Source of the DNA: Mycobacterium gordonae
GTDB lineage: Bacteria; Actinomycetota; Actinomycetes; Mycobacteriales; Mycobacteriaceae
Length of the DNA stretch: 64,000 bases
Assembly (NCBI RefSeq): GCF_017086405.1
Contig: NZ_CP070973.1
Location: forward strand, 4,682,739 to 4,746,738
Direction of reading: 5' to 3'
The translations under genes were made by a program, and so were the position numbers. The notes beneath the pieces are model-generated. The model saw only the letters and a list, made by a program, of their open reading frames with translations, was not told the origin of the DNA and searched no databases. Positions within the stretch are counted from its first letter, which is position 1; each line of letters opens with the position of its first letter. Below, piece by piece: positions 36,896 to 45,454 of this stretch.

Positions 36896-37251
36896 ATGAT
36901 TCGAGAAGTATCATTTGGCAATCTAATTGCAATCTTGAGCACGACGAATGATTGCTGGGCACGTCGGCCCGCCGAGATACTTGGTAGACAAGGTGTTGAT
37001 GCAGTCGTACGCTTGGATGCAGTTCCGGCCGACGAACTTCATCGTACCTACTCCGTCAGGCTTACCGCACAGCGGGAAGGGCGGGACCGAAGACCGAAAA
37101 TCTCGACGGATTTGTTCATGAGTTGGAGCAGCCGGGAATGGTCGAATTGTTTTCAGTAGAAGACAGTATAGAAACCTGGATTATGATACTCCGCAATGGG
37201 GCTGCTAGTTCTTACGTTCGAATATTACCAGACGATCACAATAAAAGATAA
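36896..37251 (+). pseudogene. Frameshifted small protein, possible immunity remnant
   Basis: ATG 36896 gives MIREVSFGNLIAILSTTNDC... to about 37090. From 37096 the -1 frame continues with plausible protein text 'ENLDGFVHELEQPGMVELFS' and 'VEDSIETWIMILRNGAASSY', ending at TAA 37249-37251. Joined, the two halves make a protein of about 118 residues with the size, acidity and AT-rich codon use of the immunity genes nearby. The family is not recognised, and no toxin part survives in front of it. It could equally be a degraded hypothetical gene. Confidence 0.45.
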
Positions 37252-37669
37252 AAATGCAGAATACTCGACAGCGATTCGACGTCAACCCTGGACTGCGGGG
37301 TACATAGCGAAGCGACGTCCTGCGGCGATGGTCGGAGATCGGCGTGAAGCTGTCGTGTCGGTGAGCTGAGGTGGGCCCTCGGCGGGTGACGATTCGGGTT
37401 CCTACACCAAGCTGCGCCACACCACCGAGGTGCCCGTTATCGAAGGTTACTGCCTGCCCACCTTCTGTTGTTGCCGACACGATCATGCGGACCATCGAGT
37501 TAGGGGTGACGATCACCGACGCCGCCGCTAACGATGCGCAGACGAAATCGGCGAGTCAAAGTCGTCAAATCTGACGATGGAGCTCCAGCAAGGCGCGGAC
37601 ATTAGTGCCCTGGTGCCCGCGACGGCATAACGTGAGATATCACCCGTCGGGTGGTGTATGAGGAGACCC
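37252..37669. other. Intergenic region at the end of the toxin array
   Basis: 418 bp with only short, unconvincing frames (minus 37205-37516, plus 37371-37574). Base composition returns from the AT-rich cassette value to the GC-rich genome value across this stretch, so it contains the right edge of the toxin island. Confidence 0.5.
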
Positions 37670-38065
37670 ATGCGGATGCCAAGAGCGGTCGCAAAATTCA
37701 ATAGTCGACTGACCAATCCAGCGGCCCGGTCGATCACGCCGTGGCTTCCGGGCCTGGGGACACTCGAACACGTCGGACGCAAATCAGGCAGGCGTTATCG
37801 GACGCCGTTGTTGGTATTTCCCACCCGGGACGGCTTCGTCGTTCTCATCGGTTACGGGCTGAAGTCGGACTGGTTGAAGAACGTGTTGGCCGGTAGGCGG
37901 GCGGTGCTGCACAAGCGCGGCAAGAGTATGGCGCTGACCGATCCGCGCGTCCTGACGAAGGCCGAGGCCGCAACGCTCGTCTCAGGGCCCTCGGGTGTGT
38001 TCTACGGGTTGTTTCCCTACAACGAGGCGGCGCTGGTGTTGACCAAAGCTGATGCTATGCAGTGA
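37670..38065 (+). CDS. Deazaflavin (F420)-dependent nitroreductase family protein
   Basis: 131 residues from ATG 37670 (AGGAG at 37661-37665); ATG 37658 four codons upstream lacks spacing for that site. Residues 'ITPWLPGLGTLEHVGRKSGR' 'RYRTPLLVFP' 'GFVVLIGYGLKSDWLKNVLA' follow the Ddn fold: a split beta-barrel with the G-R-K-S-G-x-x-x-x-T-P-L motif that contacts the F420 phosphate. Members reduce quinones, nitroimidazoles and other substrates with F420H2. Single gene with flanking non-coding DNA; substrate unknown. Confidence 0.85.
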   Translation: MRMPRAVAKFNSRLTNPAARSITPWLPGLGTLEHVGRKSGRRYRTPLLVFPTRDGFVVLIGYGLKSDWLKNVLAGRRAVLHKRGKSMALTDPRVLTKAEAATLVSGPSGVFYGLFPYNEAALVLTKADAMQ

Positions 38066-38391
38066 TTTTGGTCGGTGAAGCCGGAGTTCTTTGTCCAAGG
38101 AATGCTCTTCGAGCTTCGCAGCTGGAAGGCCGGTCCAAACCGGGCCCGGCTGTCGAAGCCAGTGCACGAAGTCGAACTCCATGGGAAGTGTTGTCGGGCC
38201 TGACAGTTCGGTGATCGGCTTCCACGGCGCTCGACCGGTGCGACGCACATTCGTTGGCATGGCGGTGATCAGCCGAAGCGCCTCTTCCAGCGCGACGCGA
38301 GCGAGGTGTCACCCCTGGGCAGGAGAGTAGCCGTCCTTGGCTCAGCTACTCGTCGGCCGGCGAAAATGATCTCCTACCGGCCCCGGCTCTT
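38066..38391. other. Intergenic region between convergent genes
   Basis: 326 bp between the Ddn-like gene and celA1, which point toward each other. A minus-strand frame (37982-38260) has protein-like text ('MEFDFVHWLRQPGPVWTGLP') but overlaps the Ddn gene and lacks a ribosome binding site, so I did not annotate it. No clear terminator hairpin with a T-run was seen. Confidence 0.45.
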
Positions 38392-39393
38392 CTAGCTCAC
38401 TTTGCGGGCCAGCTCGACGGCGAACTGATTGACGAAGGTGCCCGCAGGAGGGTCTCCTTTGCCGCACGTACCGTCGGATTCGCCGGGACGTTTCACCCAC
38501 AGGTAGGCGTCGGCGTGCGCGCCCGCGGTGGCGGTGGTGGGCGCGACTCCGAGTGCTCGGCCACCGGGGTTGCACCAATTTGCGTCCGGGTCAGATGCCG
38601 GACCTACGCCATTGCGCGACGTGTCGACCACATAGTGCGAACCATTGGTGAGTCCCGAAATGGCCTCGCCGTAGCCGATTTCGTCCTCGGTGGTATAGAA
38701 ATTCGCAGTATTGAGGCTAAAACCTCGCGCTCGCGCAACGCCTGCCTGGTTGAGCCTGGCGGCCATGTCCTCGGCGCTGTGCCAACGCAGGTGCCCGGCG
38801 TCGACGTACACCGTCGCCGCCGGATCGCGGGTCAGGGCCTCGACGGCGTAGCGGATCAAGTCGTAGCGTTCCTGGCGCTGGTCGCCCGACAGACAGTCGG
38901 CCATTGCCAGTGCGTCCGGTTCGACGATGACCGCGGCTGGCGAGGAGCCCAGATCTGCGGCGATGCCGTCGATCCAGCCCCGGTACTCCCCCGCCGAGCC
39001 GAACCCGCCCGCGGCGTAGCTGCCGCAGTCGCGGTGCGGGATGCCGTAGATAGAGAAGACCGGCATGGCTCCGGAAGCCGCCGCGTCAGCGCTGTACTTC
39101 GCGACCGTTGCGGCCGAAGATCCCGGCACGATCCAGTAGGCCTGCGGTGTGTTAGCGATAGCGGTCAGCTCAGGACTCGGCGGATTGGCCTGCTGCGCGG
39201 CGCGCATCGCGGCTGAATTGGGATTGACATAGAAGGGCATACCCGCCAGCGGGTTGGCGTCGCTGACCAAGCGCGTCGCGGGGGCCGGACCAACGTGCAC
39301 CGTCCCGGCGAGAAGACCGGAGCTGGCGACGGCCGCAGCTGTGAGGCAAGGGGCTGTCCATCGTGCAACGGCGCCAGCAACTGAGAGCATCAC
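38392..39393 (-). CDS. celA1: Glycoside hydrolase family 6 cellulase (CelA1-like)
   Basis: 333 residues beginning with GTG 39393 (ATG at 39390 is the next codon). An in-frame stop lies four codons upstream, so no longer start exists. No Shine-Dalgarno sequence is present; a TAATTT box followed by six bases places a transcript start at the GTG, suggesting a leaderless mRNA. Residues 1-35 are a signal peptide. GH6 hallmarks follow: 'NPLAGMPFYVNPNSAA', 'MPVFSIYGIPHRDCGSYAAG' (including the Asp of the active-site tunnel), 'AVIVEPDALA' (catalytic Asp region), 'VYVDAGHLRWH', 'FSLNTANFYTTEDEIGYGEA' and 'WCNPGGRALG'. It matches the family of M. tuberculosis Rv0062, a secreted endoglucanase/cellobiohydrolase. 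Confidence 0.93.
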   Translation of the reverse strand: MMLSVAGAVARWTAPCLTAAAVASSGLLAGTVHVGPAPATRLVSDANPLAGMPFYVNPNSAAMRAAQQANPPSPELTAIANTPQAYWIVPGSSAATVAKYSADAAASGAMPVFSIYGIPHRDCGSYAAGGFGSAGEYRGWIDGIAADLGSSPAAVIVEPDALAMADCLSGDQRQERYDLIRYAVEALTRDPAATVYVDAGHLRWHSAEDMAARLNQAGVARARGFSLNTANFYTTEDEIGYGEAISGLTNGSHYVVDTSRNGVGPASDPDANWCNPGGRALGVAPTTATAGAHADAYLWVKRPGESDGTCGKGDPPAGTFVNQFAVELARKVS

Positions 39394-39651
39394 CCCAGAA
39401 AATTAGCGTTCCAGCGCATCGAACGCCAATTCTCGACGCGGCGACTCGGCGCACGCCCGAACGGCGACGTCGGGCGGGTACGTCAGGGCGCTAGTCAACC
39501 TGCGTGAGCTGCAGGTGCTGGGCCAAGCTCAACTCCATCCCGGGAGCGTCAAGGATCGACCGAAACAACTGCCGAGCATCAGGCGAAACACTGTCAGGCA
39601 TCACCCGGAGGCGAAATGTCAAACATCAACCGACGTCATACAGGGCTGAAG

Positions 39652-39725
39652 TAGGGCGGGCGGGGCTCGAACCCGCGACCAACGGATTATGAGTCCGCGG
39701 CTCTAACCAACTGAGCTACCGCCCC
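39652..39725 (-). tRNA. tRNA with CAT anticodon (Met elongator or Ile2)
   Basis: 74 nt, fully folding. The acceptor GGGGCGG pairs with CCGCCCT, with a terminal G-U. The D-stem is GCTC/GAGC, the anticodon arm GCGGA-CTCATAA-TCCGT, and the T-arm GCGGG-TTCGAGC-CCCGC. The discriminator is A, and CCA is not encoded. The anticodon is CAT. The variable loop (TGGTC) recalls lysidine-modified tRNA-Ile2, but elongator tRNA-Met cannot be excluded by eye. The D-loop AGTTGGTTA rules out initiator features. Confidence 0.93.
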
Positions 39726-40147
39726 CGGAACGCCGTAACGCCGCCGAGCACGACCTAGACCTTAGCTTCCCCGCCAACCGCGCGTGACAACACGCTGGCT
39801 GAACGCGCCGACTCGGCGCCCGGCAAACGCGTGTCCTGGCGCGGCAACCGGTCTCCACCGCTTAACCTCGATCCTGAGTCCTTCGGGGCGAGCGACGGCG
39901 GCACCCGGATATGCAAAGCCGCCACTTATGTCTCACCAACGCCCGTCTCATATGGCGACAGTTAGGCTCGACACGAACGATATTGGCGCGCACAGACTTT
40001 TATCCGCAGCGCAGCGGCTACTCCTCGTCGCGCGAAGCACTCGCACCACGATCAGCCTTGGTACACGGCCGAGCAAGGGGGGCTCGGCCAAGCGATCAGG
40101 CGCGGCCGCGGGCCCTGAACGGCACCAACCATCCCCTGGGGAGACAT
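39726..40147. other. Upstream region of the desaturase gene
   Basis: 422 bp between the divergent tRNA and the desaturase. Longer in-frame starts exist for the desaturase (from 39911), but they add non-conserved residues. No further gene is seen. Confidence 0.5.
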
Positions 40148-41389
40148 ATGGCGATCACAGACGTTGCGGCTTTCGCCCACCTGACCAATGCCGACATCGA
40201 GAATCTGGGCGCTGAACTTGACGCGATCCGACGCGACATCGAGGAGTCCCTCGGCGCGCGCGACGCCCGCTATATCCGCCGCACCATCGCCGCCCAGCGT
40301 GCCCTCGAACTCACCGCACGGGTCATGCTCGCCGGCAGTGCAAAACGCCCAGCCAAATGGGCCGGAACGGCAGCCCTCGCGCTGGCCAAGATCATCGAGA
40401 ACATGGAGATCGGCCACAATGTCATGCACGGCCAGTGGAATTGGATGAACGACCCCGAGATTCACTCCACCACGTGGGAGTGGGACATGAACGCCGCGTC
40501 CAAGCACTGGCGTAACGCCCACAACTTCCAGCACCACAAGTACACGAACATCCTCGACATGGATGACGACGTGGGCTATTTCATCCTGCGCGTCACCCGC
40601 GACCAGCCGTGGCAGGCCTACAACCTCGGGAACCTGCCGTACAACCTCATTCTCGCGCTCGCGTTCGAGTGGGCGATCGGCTTGCAGACCGTCGACCTGG
40701 AGAAGTACTTCGAGGACGGGCCCGACGGCGATATCGCCCGTGAGCGGACGCGCGAGTTTGTCACCAAGGTCAGCCGACAATTCGTCAAGGATTATGTCGC
40801 GTTCCCGGCACTCACCGCGCTGTCGCCGGCCGCAACCTATACATCGGCCCTGAAAGCCAACGCGGTGGCCAATGTCCTCCGCAGCATCTGGGCACACGCG
40901 GTCATCGTGTGCGGCCATTTCCCGGACGGCGCAGAGAAATTCACTACAACCGACATGGCCGGCGAAACCAGGGGCGAATGGTATCTGCGTCAGATGTTGG
41001 GCAGCGCCAACTTCGATGCCGGGCCCGTGTTGCGGTTCCTGAGCGGCAACCTGTGCCACCAGATCGAACACCACTTGTTCCCCGACCTGCCGAGCAACAG
41101 ACTGCATGAGGCGTCTATACGCGTGCGGGCGCTCTGCGAGAAGTACGACTTGCCCTACACCACAGCGTCTTTTGCTGTTCAGTACGGCAAGACGTGGCGC
41201 ACTATCGCGAAGTTGTCGCTGCCGAACAAGTTCCTGCGGGCCACTGCGGACGATGCGCCGGAGACGCGGAGCGAGCGAATGTTCGCCCACCTCAAGCCCG
41301 TTGAAGCCGACTTCATAACCGGTCGCCGCCACGGGCTGAAGACAGCGATAGCCAGGGTGCGCCGCAGAGCCACAGCCAAACGGCGATGA
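40148..41389 (+). CDS. Membrane fatty-acid (acyl-CoA) desaturase, DesA3-like
   Basis: 413 residues from ATG 40148, behind GGGGAG, starting MAITDVAAFAHLTNADIENL, which matches my memory of the N-terminus of M. tuberculosis DesA3 (Rv3229c). Three histidine boxes of the di-iron desaturases are present: H90-NVM-H94, H125-NFQ-HH130, and the third 'GNLCHQIEHHLFPDLP' near residue 315. Two hydrophobic hairpins lie between boxes one and three. DesA3 introduces a delta-9 double bond into stearoyl-CoA with electrons from a reductase (Rv3230c in M. tuberculosis), which is not adjacent here. Basic C-terminal tail. A DesA3-like paralogue is possible, so no gene symbol is given. Confidence 0.92.
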   Translation: MAITDVAAFAHLTNADIENLGAELDAIRRDIEESLGARDARYIRRTIAAQRALELTARVMLAGSAKRPAKWAGTAALALAKIIENMEIGHNVMHGQWNWMNDPEIHSTTWEWDMNAASKHWRNAHNFQHHKYTNILDMDDDVGYFILRVTRDQPWQAYNLGNLPYNLILALAFEWAIGLQTVDLEKYFEDGPDGDIARERTREFVTKVSRQFVKDYVAFPALTALSPAATYTSALKANAVANVLRSIWAHAVIVCGHFPDGAEKFTTTDMAGETRGEWYLRQMLGSANFDAGPVLRFLSGNLCHQIEHHLFPDLPSNRLHEASIRVRALCEKYDLPYTTASFAVQYGKTWRTIAKLSLPNKFLRATADDAPETRSERMFAHLKPVEADFITGRRHGLKTAIARVRRRATAKRR

Positions 41390-41441
41390 ACCGACCAACC
41401 CGCTGCCGGTCGAAGTGCGTCCCCCACCCGCAGACGTAGCC

Positions 41442-41954
41442 TCAGCCCTCGACCGGCCGCAATCGGAACACCCTGATCTCCCGCGGCGCGCACCGGGCGC
41501 GATAGTTCTCGTACCCGACGAAGAAATCGATCGCTCTTGCCCACGCATCAGCGCGAGCCTCACCACTGAGCAACTCGGCGCGATATTGCCGCGGCGGACC
41601 TTTGTACTCGATCGTGCATTCCGGGTGGGCCAACAGGTTCGCACTCCAGCCCGGGTGCGCAGGGCGTCCGTAGTTGGAGCCGATCGCCAGCAACCCGTCC
41701 GAGTCTTCAATCAGCGTCAGCGGATTCGTGCGCGGCCTGCTGGATTTGGCACCGGTCGTCGTCACCAGACCGGTGCGGTTCACGCCCGCGACGCTCAGCC
41801 GCCCGTTGGTCCGGGGAATGAGGACCTTGTCGATCCTGGGAGCCAGGTGCATGCCGAGCTGAGAGCCGATGCGGCTCATGGCGAGCCGCTCCCCCAGGGC
41901 TTCGTGCGGCCGCAGCCGCCTGCCACGGATGGGACTCTCACGCAGAAAGGGCAT
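41442..41954 (-). CDS. Deazaflavin-dependent nitroreductase family protein
   Basis: 170 residues from ATG 41954 (MPFLRESPIRGRRLRPHEAL); ATG at the MSRIGSQL position, after GGGGGAG, is an alternative. The domain shows 'VAGVNRTGLVTTTGAKSSRP', 'RTNPLTLIEDSDGLLAIGSN' and 'HPGWSANLLAHPECTIEYKG', the Ddn-like split-barrel pattern with T-T-G-x-K-S-x-x-x-R-x-x-P-L, for F420 binding. Follows the lipoprotein gene on the same strand by 28 bp, so the two may be co-transcribed. Substrate unknown. Confidence 0.85.
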   Translation of the reverse strand: MPFLRESPIRGRRLRPHEALGERLAMSRIGSQLGMHLAPRIDKVLIPRTNGRLSVAGVNRTGLVTTTGAKSSRPRTNPLTLIEDSDGLLAIGSNYGRPAHPGWSANLLAHPECTIEYKGPPRQYRAELLSGEARADAWARAIDFFVGYENYRARCAPREIRVFRLRPVEG

Positions 41955-41982
41955 GCAATGACGGTACCCACCAACTAAGGAC

Positions 41983-42726
41983 CTAATACACGTACACCAC
42001 AGCGCCGTTGCCGCCGTTGCACACCACCATCGCGCCGTTGGCCGCACACGTCATGGTGTAGTGCTGCCCAGTCACCGGACTGTCGGCTTCGACCTGCCGC
42101 GGCGTCACGCTGGCCGGACCGCCGGCACCGTAGGCGACCCGCACCTGCTCGGCGAACGGGCACGAGGTGTCCGCCGATCCCACCGCGGAGTGCTCGAAGC
42201 CCCCGGACGGCCCGGACGACGGCGGACACGCCTGAGCCCCTGCCGGCAACGCCACCGAGGTAGTCGTTGTGGTCGCGCCGTCCGTCACCAAGGTCCACGG
42301 AGCGCAGCCCTGCGAACGGAACCCGGCGTCCGTTGGCGCGATCGTCACCGTCTGGGGCAGGATTCCCGCCCCGTTGGCGATGATGTCGGCGGTCTGCCCG
42401 CCGAAGCCCCGCAGCCGCTCCCAGTAGCATGAATCGCCGCCTTGCGACCGGTACACACCCGGCACCAAATCCACCCCCGTCCGGAACGTTCCGTCACCCG
42501 GGATAGTGCGGGCCGGCGCAACCGACGACGAAGTCGTCGTGACAGACGATGACGCCGACGTGGACGGGGGAAATGACACCGTGGTCCCGGGATAGATGGG
42601 CGGTAGCCGGGACGGATTGTCGTGCCCGGTCGGTGTTTGCCGAGCCGGTTTGCCGCCAGATCCCGAACACCCTGTCATAGCGAACACCGCCACGAACATG
42701 ATGGCGAAAATCGCTCTAACCGCCAT
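41983..42726 (-). CDS. Putative lipoprotein, 247 residues
   Basis: ATG 42726 follows GGGGAG. The signal peptide MAVRAIFAIMFVAVFAMTGC ends in a lipobox (A-M-T-G-C20), so the mature protein is lipid-anchored on the outer face of the membrane. A Ser/Thr/Pro linker (about 25-75) is followed by a Cys-containing domain: 'DGTFRTGVDLVPGVYRSQGG', 'CYWERLRGFGG', 'GAQACPPSSG', 'YTMTCAANGAMVVCNGGNGA'. Six to seven cysteines suggest disulfides. I do not recognise a defined function. Confidence 0.85.
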   Translation of the reverse strand: MAVRAIFAIMFVAVFAMTGCSGSGGKPARQTPTGHDNPSRLPPIYPGTTVSFPPSTSASSSVTTTSSSVAPARTIPGDGTFRTGVDLVPGVYRSQGGDSCYWERLRGFGGQTADIIANGAGILPQTVTIAPTDAGFRSQGCAPWTLVTDGATTTTTSVALPAGAQACPPSSGPSGGFEHSAVGSADTSCPFAEQVRVAYGAGGPASVTPRQVEADSPVTGQHYTMTCAANGAMVVCNGGNGAVVYVY

Positions 42727-42886
42727 GACTCCCCGCTGCTGCCGCGATCTTGATTTGTTTGCTCACGATACCGCGAACCACGCTGAGGGCCATCGGTTTC
42801 CGCAACGCGGTACCGAAGCACGGCGATTAAGGTTGGTGCCGGCGCCTTTTCATCGCGGCGGACGCCGTGGCAGCTGAGGGGAGAAC

Positions 42887-45454
42887 ATGACCGGTGTCAC
42901 GGCACCAGGGCTGAGCACGCCGGAGGCTGCTGAACGGCGGGCGCGGGACGGGGCCAACACGCTGCCCGCGGCAAAGCGGCCGTCCGTCCTGCGCCGCATG
43001 CTCGGCGAGCTGACGCACTTCTTCGCCCTACTGCTGTGGGCCGCGGCGGCACTGGCCTTTTTCGCGAAGCTCCCCCAACTGAGCATCGCGATCGTCGCGG
43101 TGATCGTGCTCAACGGCGTATTCGCCCTGATCCAACAGGCTCGAGCGGATCGCGCGGCAGACCGGCTGCAGGAGATGCTGCCCACCCGCGTGACAGTCTT
43201 CCGCGACGGCCGGCGGCGGCTGATCGAGGCCCAGGACGTGGTGGTCGATGACGTGCTGTTGCTGGAAAGCGGCGACCGGGTGCCCGCGGATGCGACCGTG
43301 CTGGCCGAGAATCGCCTGCTGGTCGACTCCTCGATGCTCACCGGCGAGAGCCAGGCGAACTCGGTGGCTGAGGGTGAAGCCCTCTTTGCGGGCACCTTCG
43401 TCGTCGAGGGAGATTCCCGCGCCCGAGTCACCGCGATCGGCCAACACACGCGGCTGGCCGGGATCGCCCGACTGTCGACGTCGACCACGAAGCCCGACAC
43501 GCCCCTGACGCGTGGGCTCAACGGCGTCGTGCGCCTGACTGCCGCCATCTCGGTCAGCGTCGGCGTGCTGTTCCTGCTGATCTCGCTGCTCATCGGCAAC
43601 CCGGTCCAGCAGGCCTTCGTCTTCGCGATCGGTGTCACGGTCGCGCTGGTGCCCGAGGCACTGCTGCCGACGGTGACGCTGTCGTTGGCCTGGGGGTCGG
43701 AGCAGATGGCCAAGCGGCAGATCCTGGTTCGCAACCTCGAGGCGGTCGAAACACTCGGCTCGACGACGTTCATCTGCACCGACAAGACCGGCACGCTGAC
43801 CCGCAACCAGATGACCGTCGTCGAAGCCTGGACACCCTTCGGCACAGTCAGCGTCGACGGCGCCGGCTACGCACCGACTGCCACCCTCACGCCGTCCTCC
43901 CCCACCGCCCAAGAGGCCGTCCGCGAGCTCGCGCTGGCCGCCGAACGCTGCTCGACCGGCTACGCCGAAGAAGTGGCCGGGCAATGGCGGGCCCATGGCG
44001 ATCCCATGGAGGCTGCGCTGGACACACTGGCCCGGCGACTCGGTGTCGACACCGCCGCGGACCGTCGCACCGGACCGGTTCAGCTGCGGTTCCCTTTCGA
44101 CCCCCGGCTGCGCCGTATGGCTGTGGTGCTGGCCGACGAGATCGTGGTCAAGGGTGCACCGGACGCAGTCCTTCCGCTGTGCGGCGACGACCCGGCGCCC
44201 CACCACGCGATGGAAGACCTGACCGCCCGCGGGCTGCGGGTGCTCGCGATCGCCGCCGGTCCGAGGACTCCAACCGCCCCCCGGAATCAGACGGACTGCG
44301 AGCAGGACTTGCGCCTGCTCGGCCTGGTCGCGCTTCAGGATCCGCCGCGTGACGACGTCTCCGAGTCACTCCGGGCCTGCCGCACGGCAGGCGTGAAGGT
44401 GGCGATGGTGACCGGAGACCATCCGGCCACGGCGACCGCGATCGCCGACGAGGTGGGGCTGCGGTTCCCCGACTCGCCGGTGCTGTCGGGGTCGGACCTA
44501 CCCGAGGACGAGCCGGCGCTGGCGGCTCTGCTGGACCACGACGGTGTGGTGATAGCCCGGGTGTCGCCGGAGGACAAACTGCGCATCGCCCGCGCGCTGC
44601 GCTCCCGGGGCCACGTGGTCGCGATGACGGGCGACGGGGTCAACGATGCCCCGGCACTGCACGAATCCGATATCGGCGTGGCAATGGGCCTTTCCGGCAC
44701 CGACGTGGCCCGCGAGGCAGCCGACCTGGTACTGCTCGACGACTCCTTCGCCGGCATCGTGGCAGGCATCGAGCAGGGGCGCGCGACCTTCGTCAACATC
44801 CGCCGGTTCTTGACCTACCACCTCACCGACAACGTCGCCGAGTTGGCGCCGTTTCTCGTCTGGGCACTCTCGGGCGGCTTTTTCCCGCTCGCGCTGGGCG
44901 TCCTGCAGATCATCGCGCTCGACCTCGGCACTGACACCTTGTCCGCGGTCGCACTCGGCGCCGAGCCGCCCGCCAAGCACCTGCTCGAGGGTCCCCCGGT
45001 GCACGGCCGGCTGATGAACCGTACGGTGCTGCGGCGAGCCTTCGGCGTGCTGGGTCCGCTGGAAGCGGTTCTCTCCCTGACCGCCTTCATCGTGTGTTTG
45101 ATGGCGCTGGGCTGGCGTCCGGGCAATTCGTTCCCCACCGGGCATGCGCTGGCCGCTGCGTCCGGTGCGGCCTTCATCACCGTCGTCCTGGCCCAGACCG
45201 CCAACGTCTTTGCTTGCCGGTCATCCTCCCGTTGGCCGGGGTCACTGGGCTGGTTCACCAACCGGCTGCTGGTACCCGCGGCACTGACCGGACTGGCGAT
45301 CTCACTGCTCGAACTGTGGGTACCACCGGTCGCGCGGTTGCTGGGTCAGTGGAATCCGCCGTTATGGGGGTGGGCTGTGGCCCTGGCCTCGATGCCGGTC
45401 CTGCTCGCCGTCGACGCGCTGGACAAGCGACTGCGGGCACGTCGGTTCAGCTGA
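42887..45454 (+). CDS. Cation-transporting P-type ATPase
   Basis: 855 residues from ATG 42887, behind GGGGAGAAC. Order of domains: an N-terminal cation-ATPase segment, two helices, the A-domain with T152-GES, helices M3/M4 with P256-EALLP, the P-domain D299-KTGTLTR (phosphorylated Asp), the N-domain, 'G582-DGVND' hinge, and six C-terminal helices. This is the P2 (Ca2+/Na+-like) layout, not a CPC heavy-metal pump, and there is no N-terminal metal-binding domain. The M4 motif PEALLP departs from the classical PEGLP of calcium pumps, so the ion is uncertain. Its 3' end overlaps the convergent CMD gene by eight bases. Confidence 0.92.
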   Translation: MTGVTAPGLSTPEAAERRARDGANTLPAAKRPSVLRRMLGELTHFFALLLWAAAALAFFAKLPQLSIAIVAVIVLNGVFALIQQARADRAADRLQEMLPTRVTVFRDGRRRLIEAQDVVVDDVLLLESGDRVPADATVLAENRLLVDSSMLTGESQANSVAEGEALFAGTFVVEGDSRARVTAIGQHTRLAGIARLSTSTTKPDTPLTRGLNGVVRLTAAISVSVGVLFLLISLLIGNPVQQAFVFAIGVTVALVPEALLPTVTLSLAWGSEQMAKRQILVRNLEAVETLGSTTFICTDKTGTLTRNQMTVVEAWTPFGTVSVDGAGYAPTATLTPSSPTAQEAVRELALAAERCSTGYAEEVAGQWRAHGDPMEAALDTLARRLGVDTAADRRTGPVQLRFPFDPRLRRMAVVLADEIVVKGAPDAVLPLCGDDPAPHHAMEDLTARGLRVLAIAAGPRTPTAPRNQTDCEQDLRLLGLVALQDPPRDDVSESLRACRTAGVKVAMVTGDHPATATAIADEVGLRFPDSPVLSGSDLPEDEPALAALLDHDGVVIARVSPEDKLRIARALRSRGHVVAMTGDGVNDAPALHESDIGVAMGLSGTDVAREAADLVLLDDSFAGIVAGIEQGRATFVNIRRFLTYHLTDNVAELAPFLVWALSGGFFPLALGVLQIIALDLGTDTLSAVALGAEPPAKHLLEGPPVHGRLMNRTVLRRAFGVLGPLEAVLSLTAFIVCLMALGWRPGNSFPTGHALAAASGAAFITVVLAQTANVFACRSSSRWPGSLGWFTNRLLVPAALTGLAISLLELWVPPVARLLGQWNPPLWGWAVALASMPVLLAVDALDKRLRARRFS

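Noticed and set aside
37205..37516. Minus-strand frame at the right end of the toxin array
   Set aside because: Composition is not protein-like and it overlaps the remnant at 36896-37251.
37982..38260. Minus-strand frame with 'MEFDFVHWLRQPGPVWTGLP'
   Set aside because: Overlaps the better supported Ddn-like gene and has no start signal; a search of this peptide would decide.
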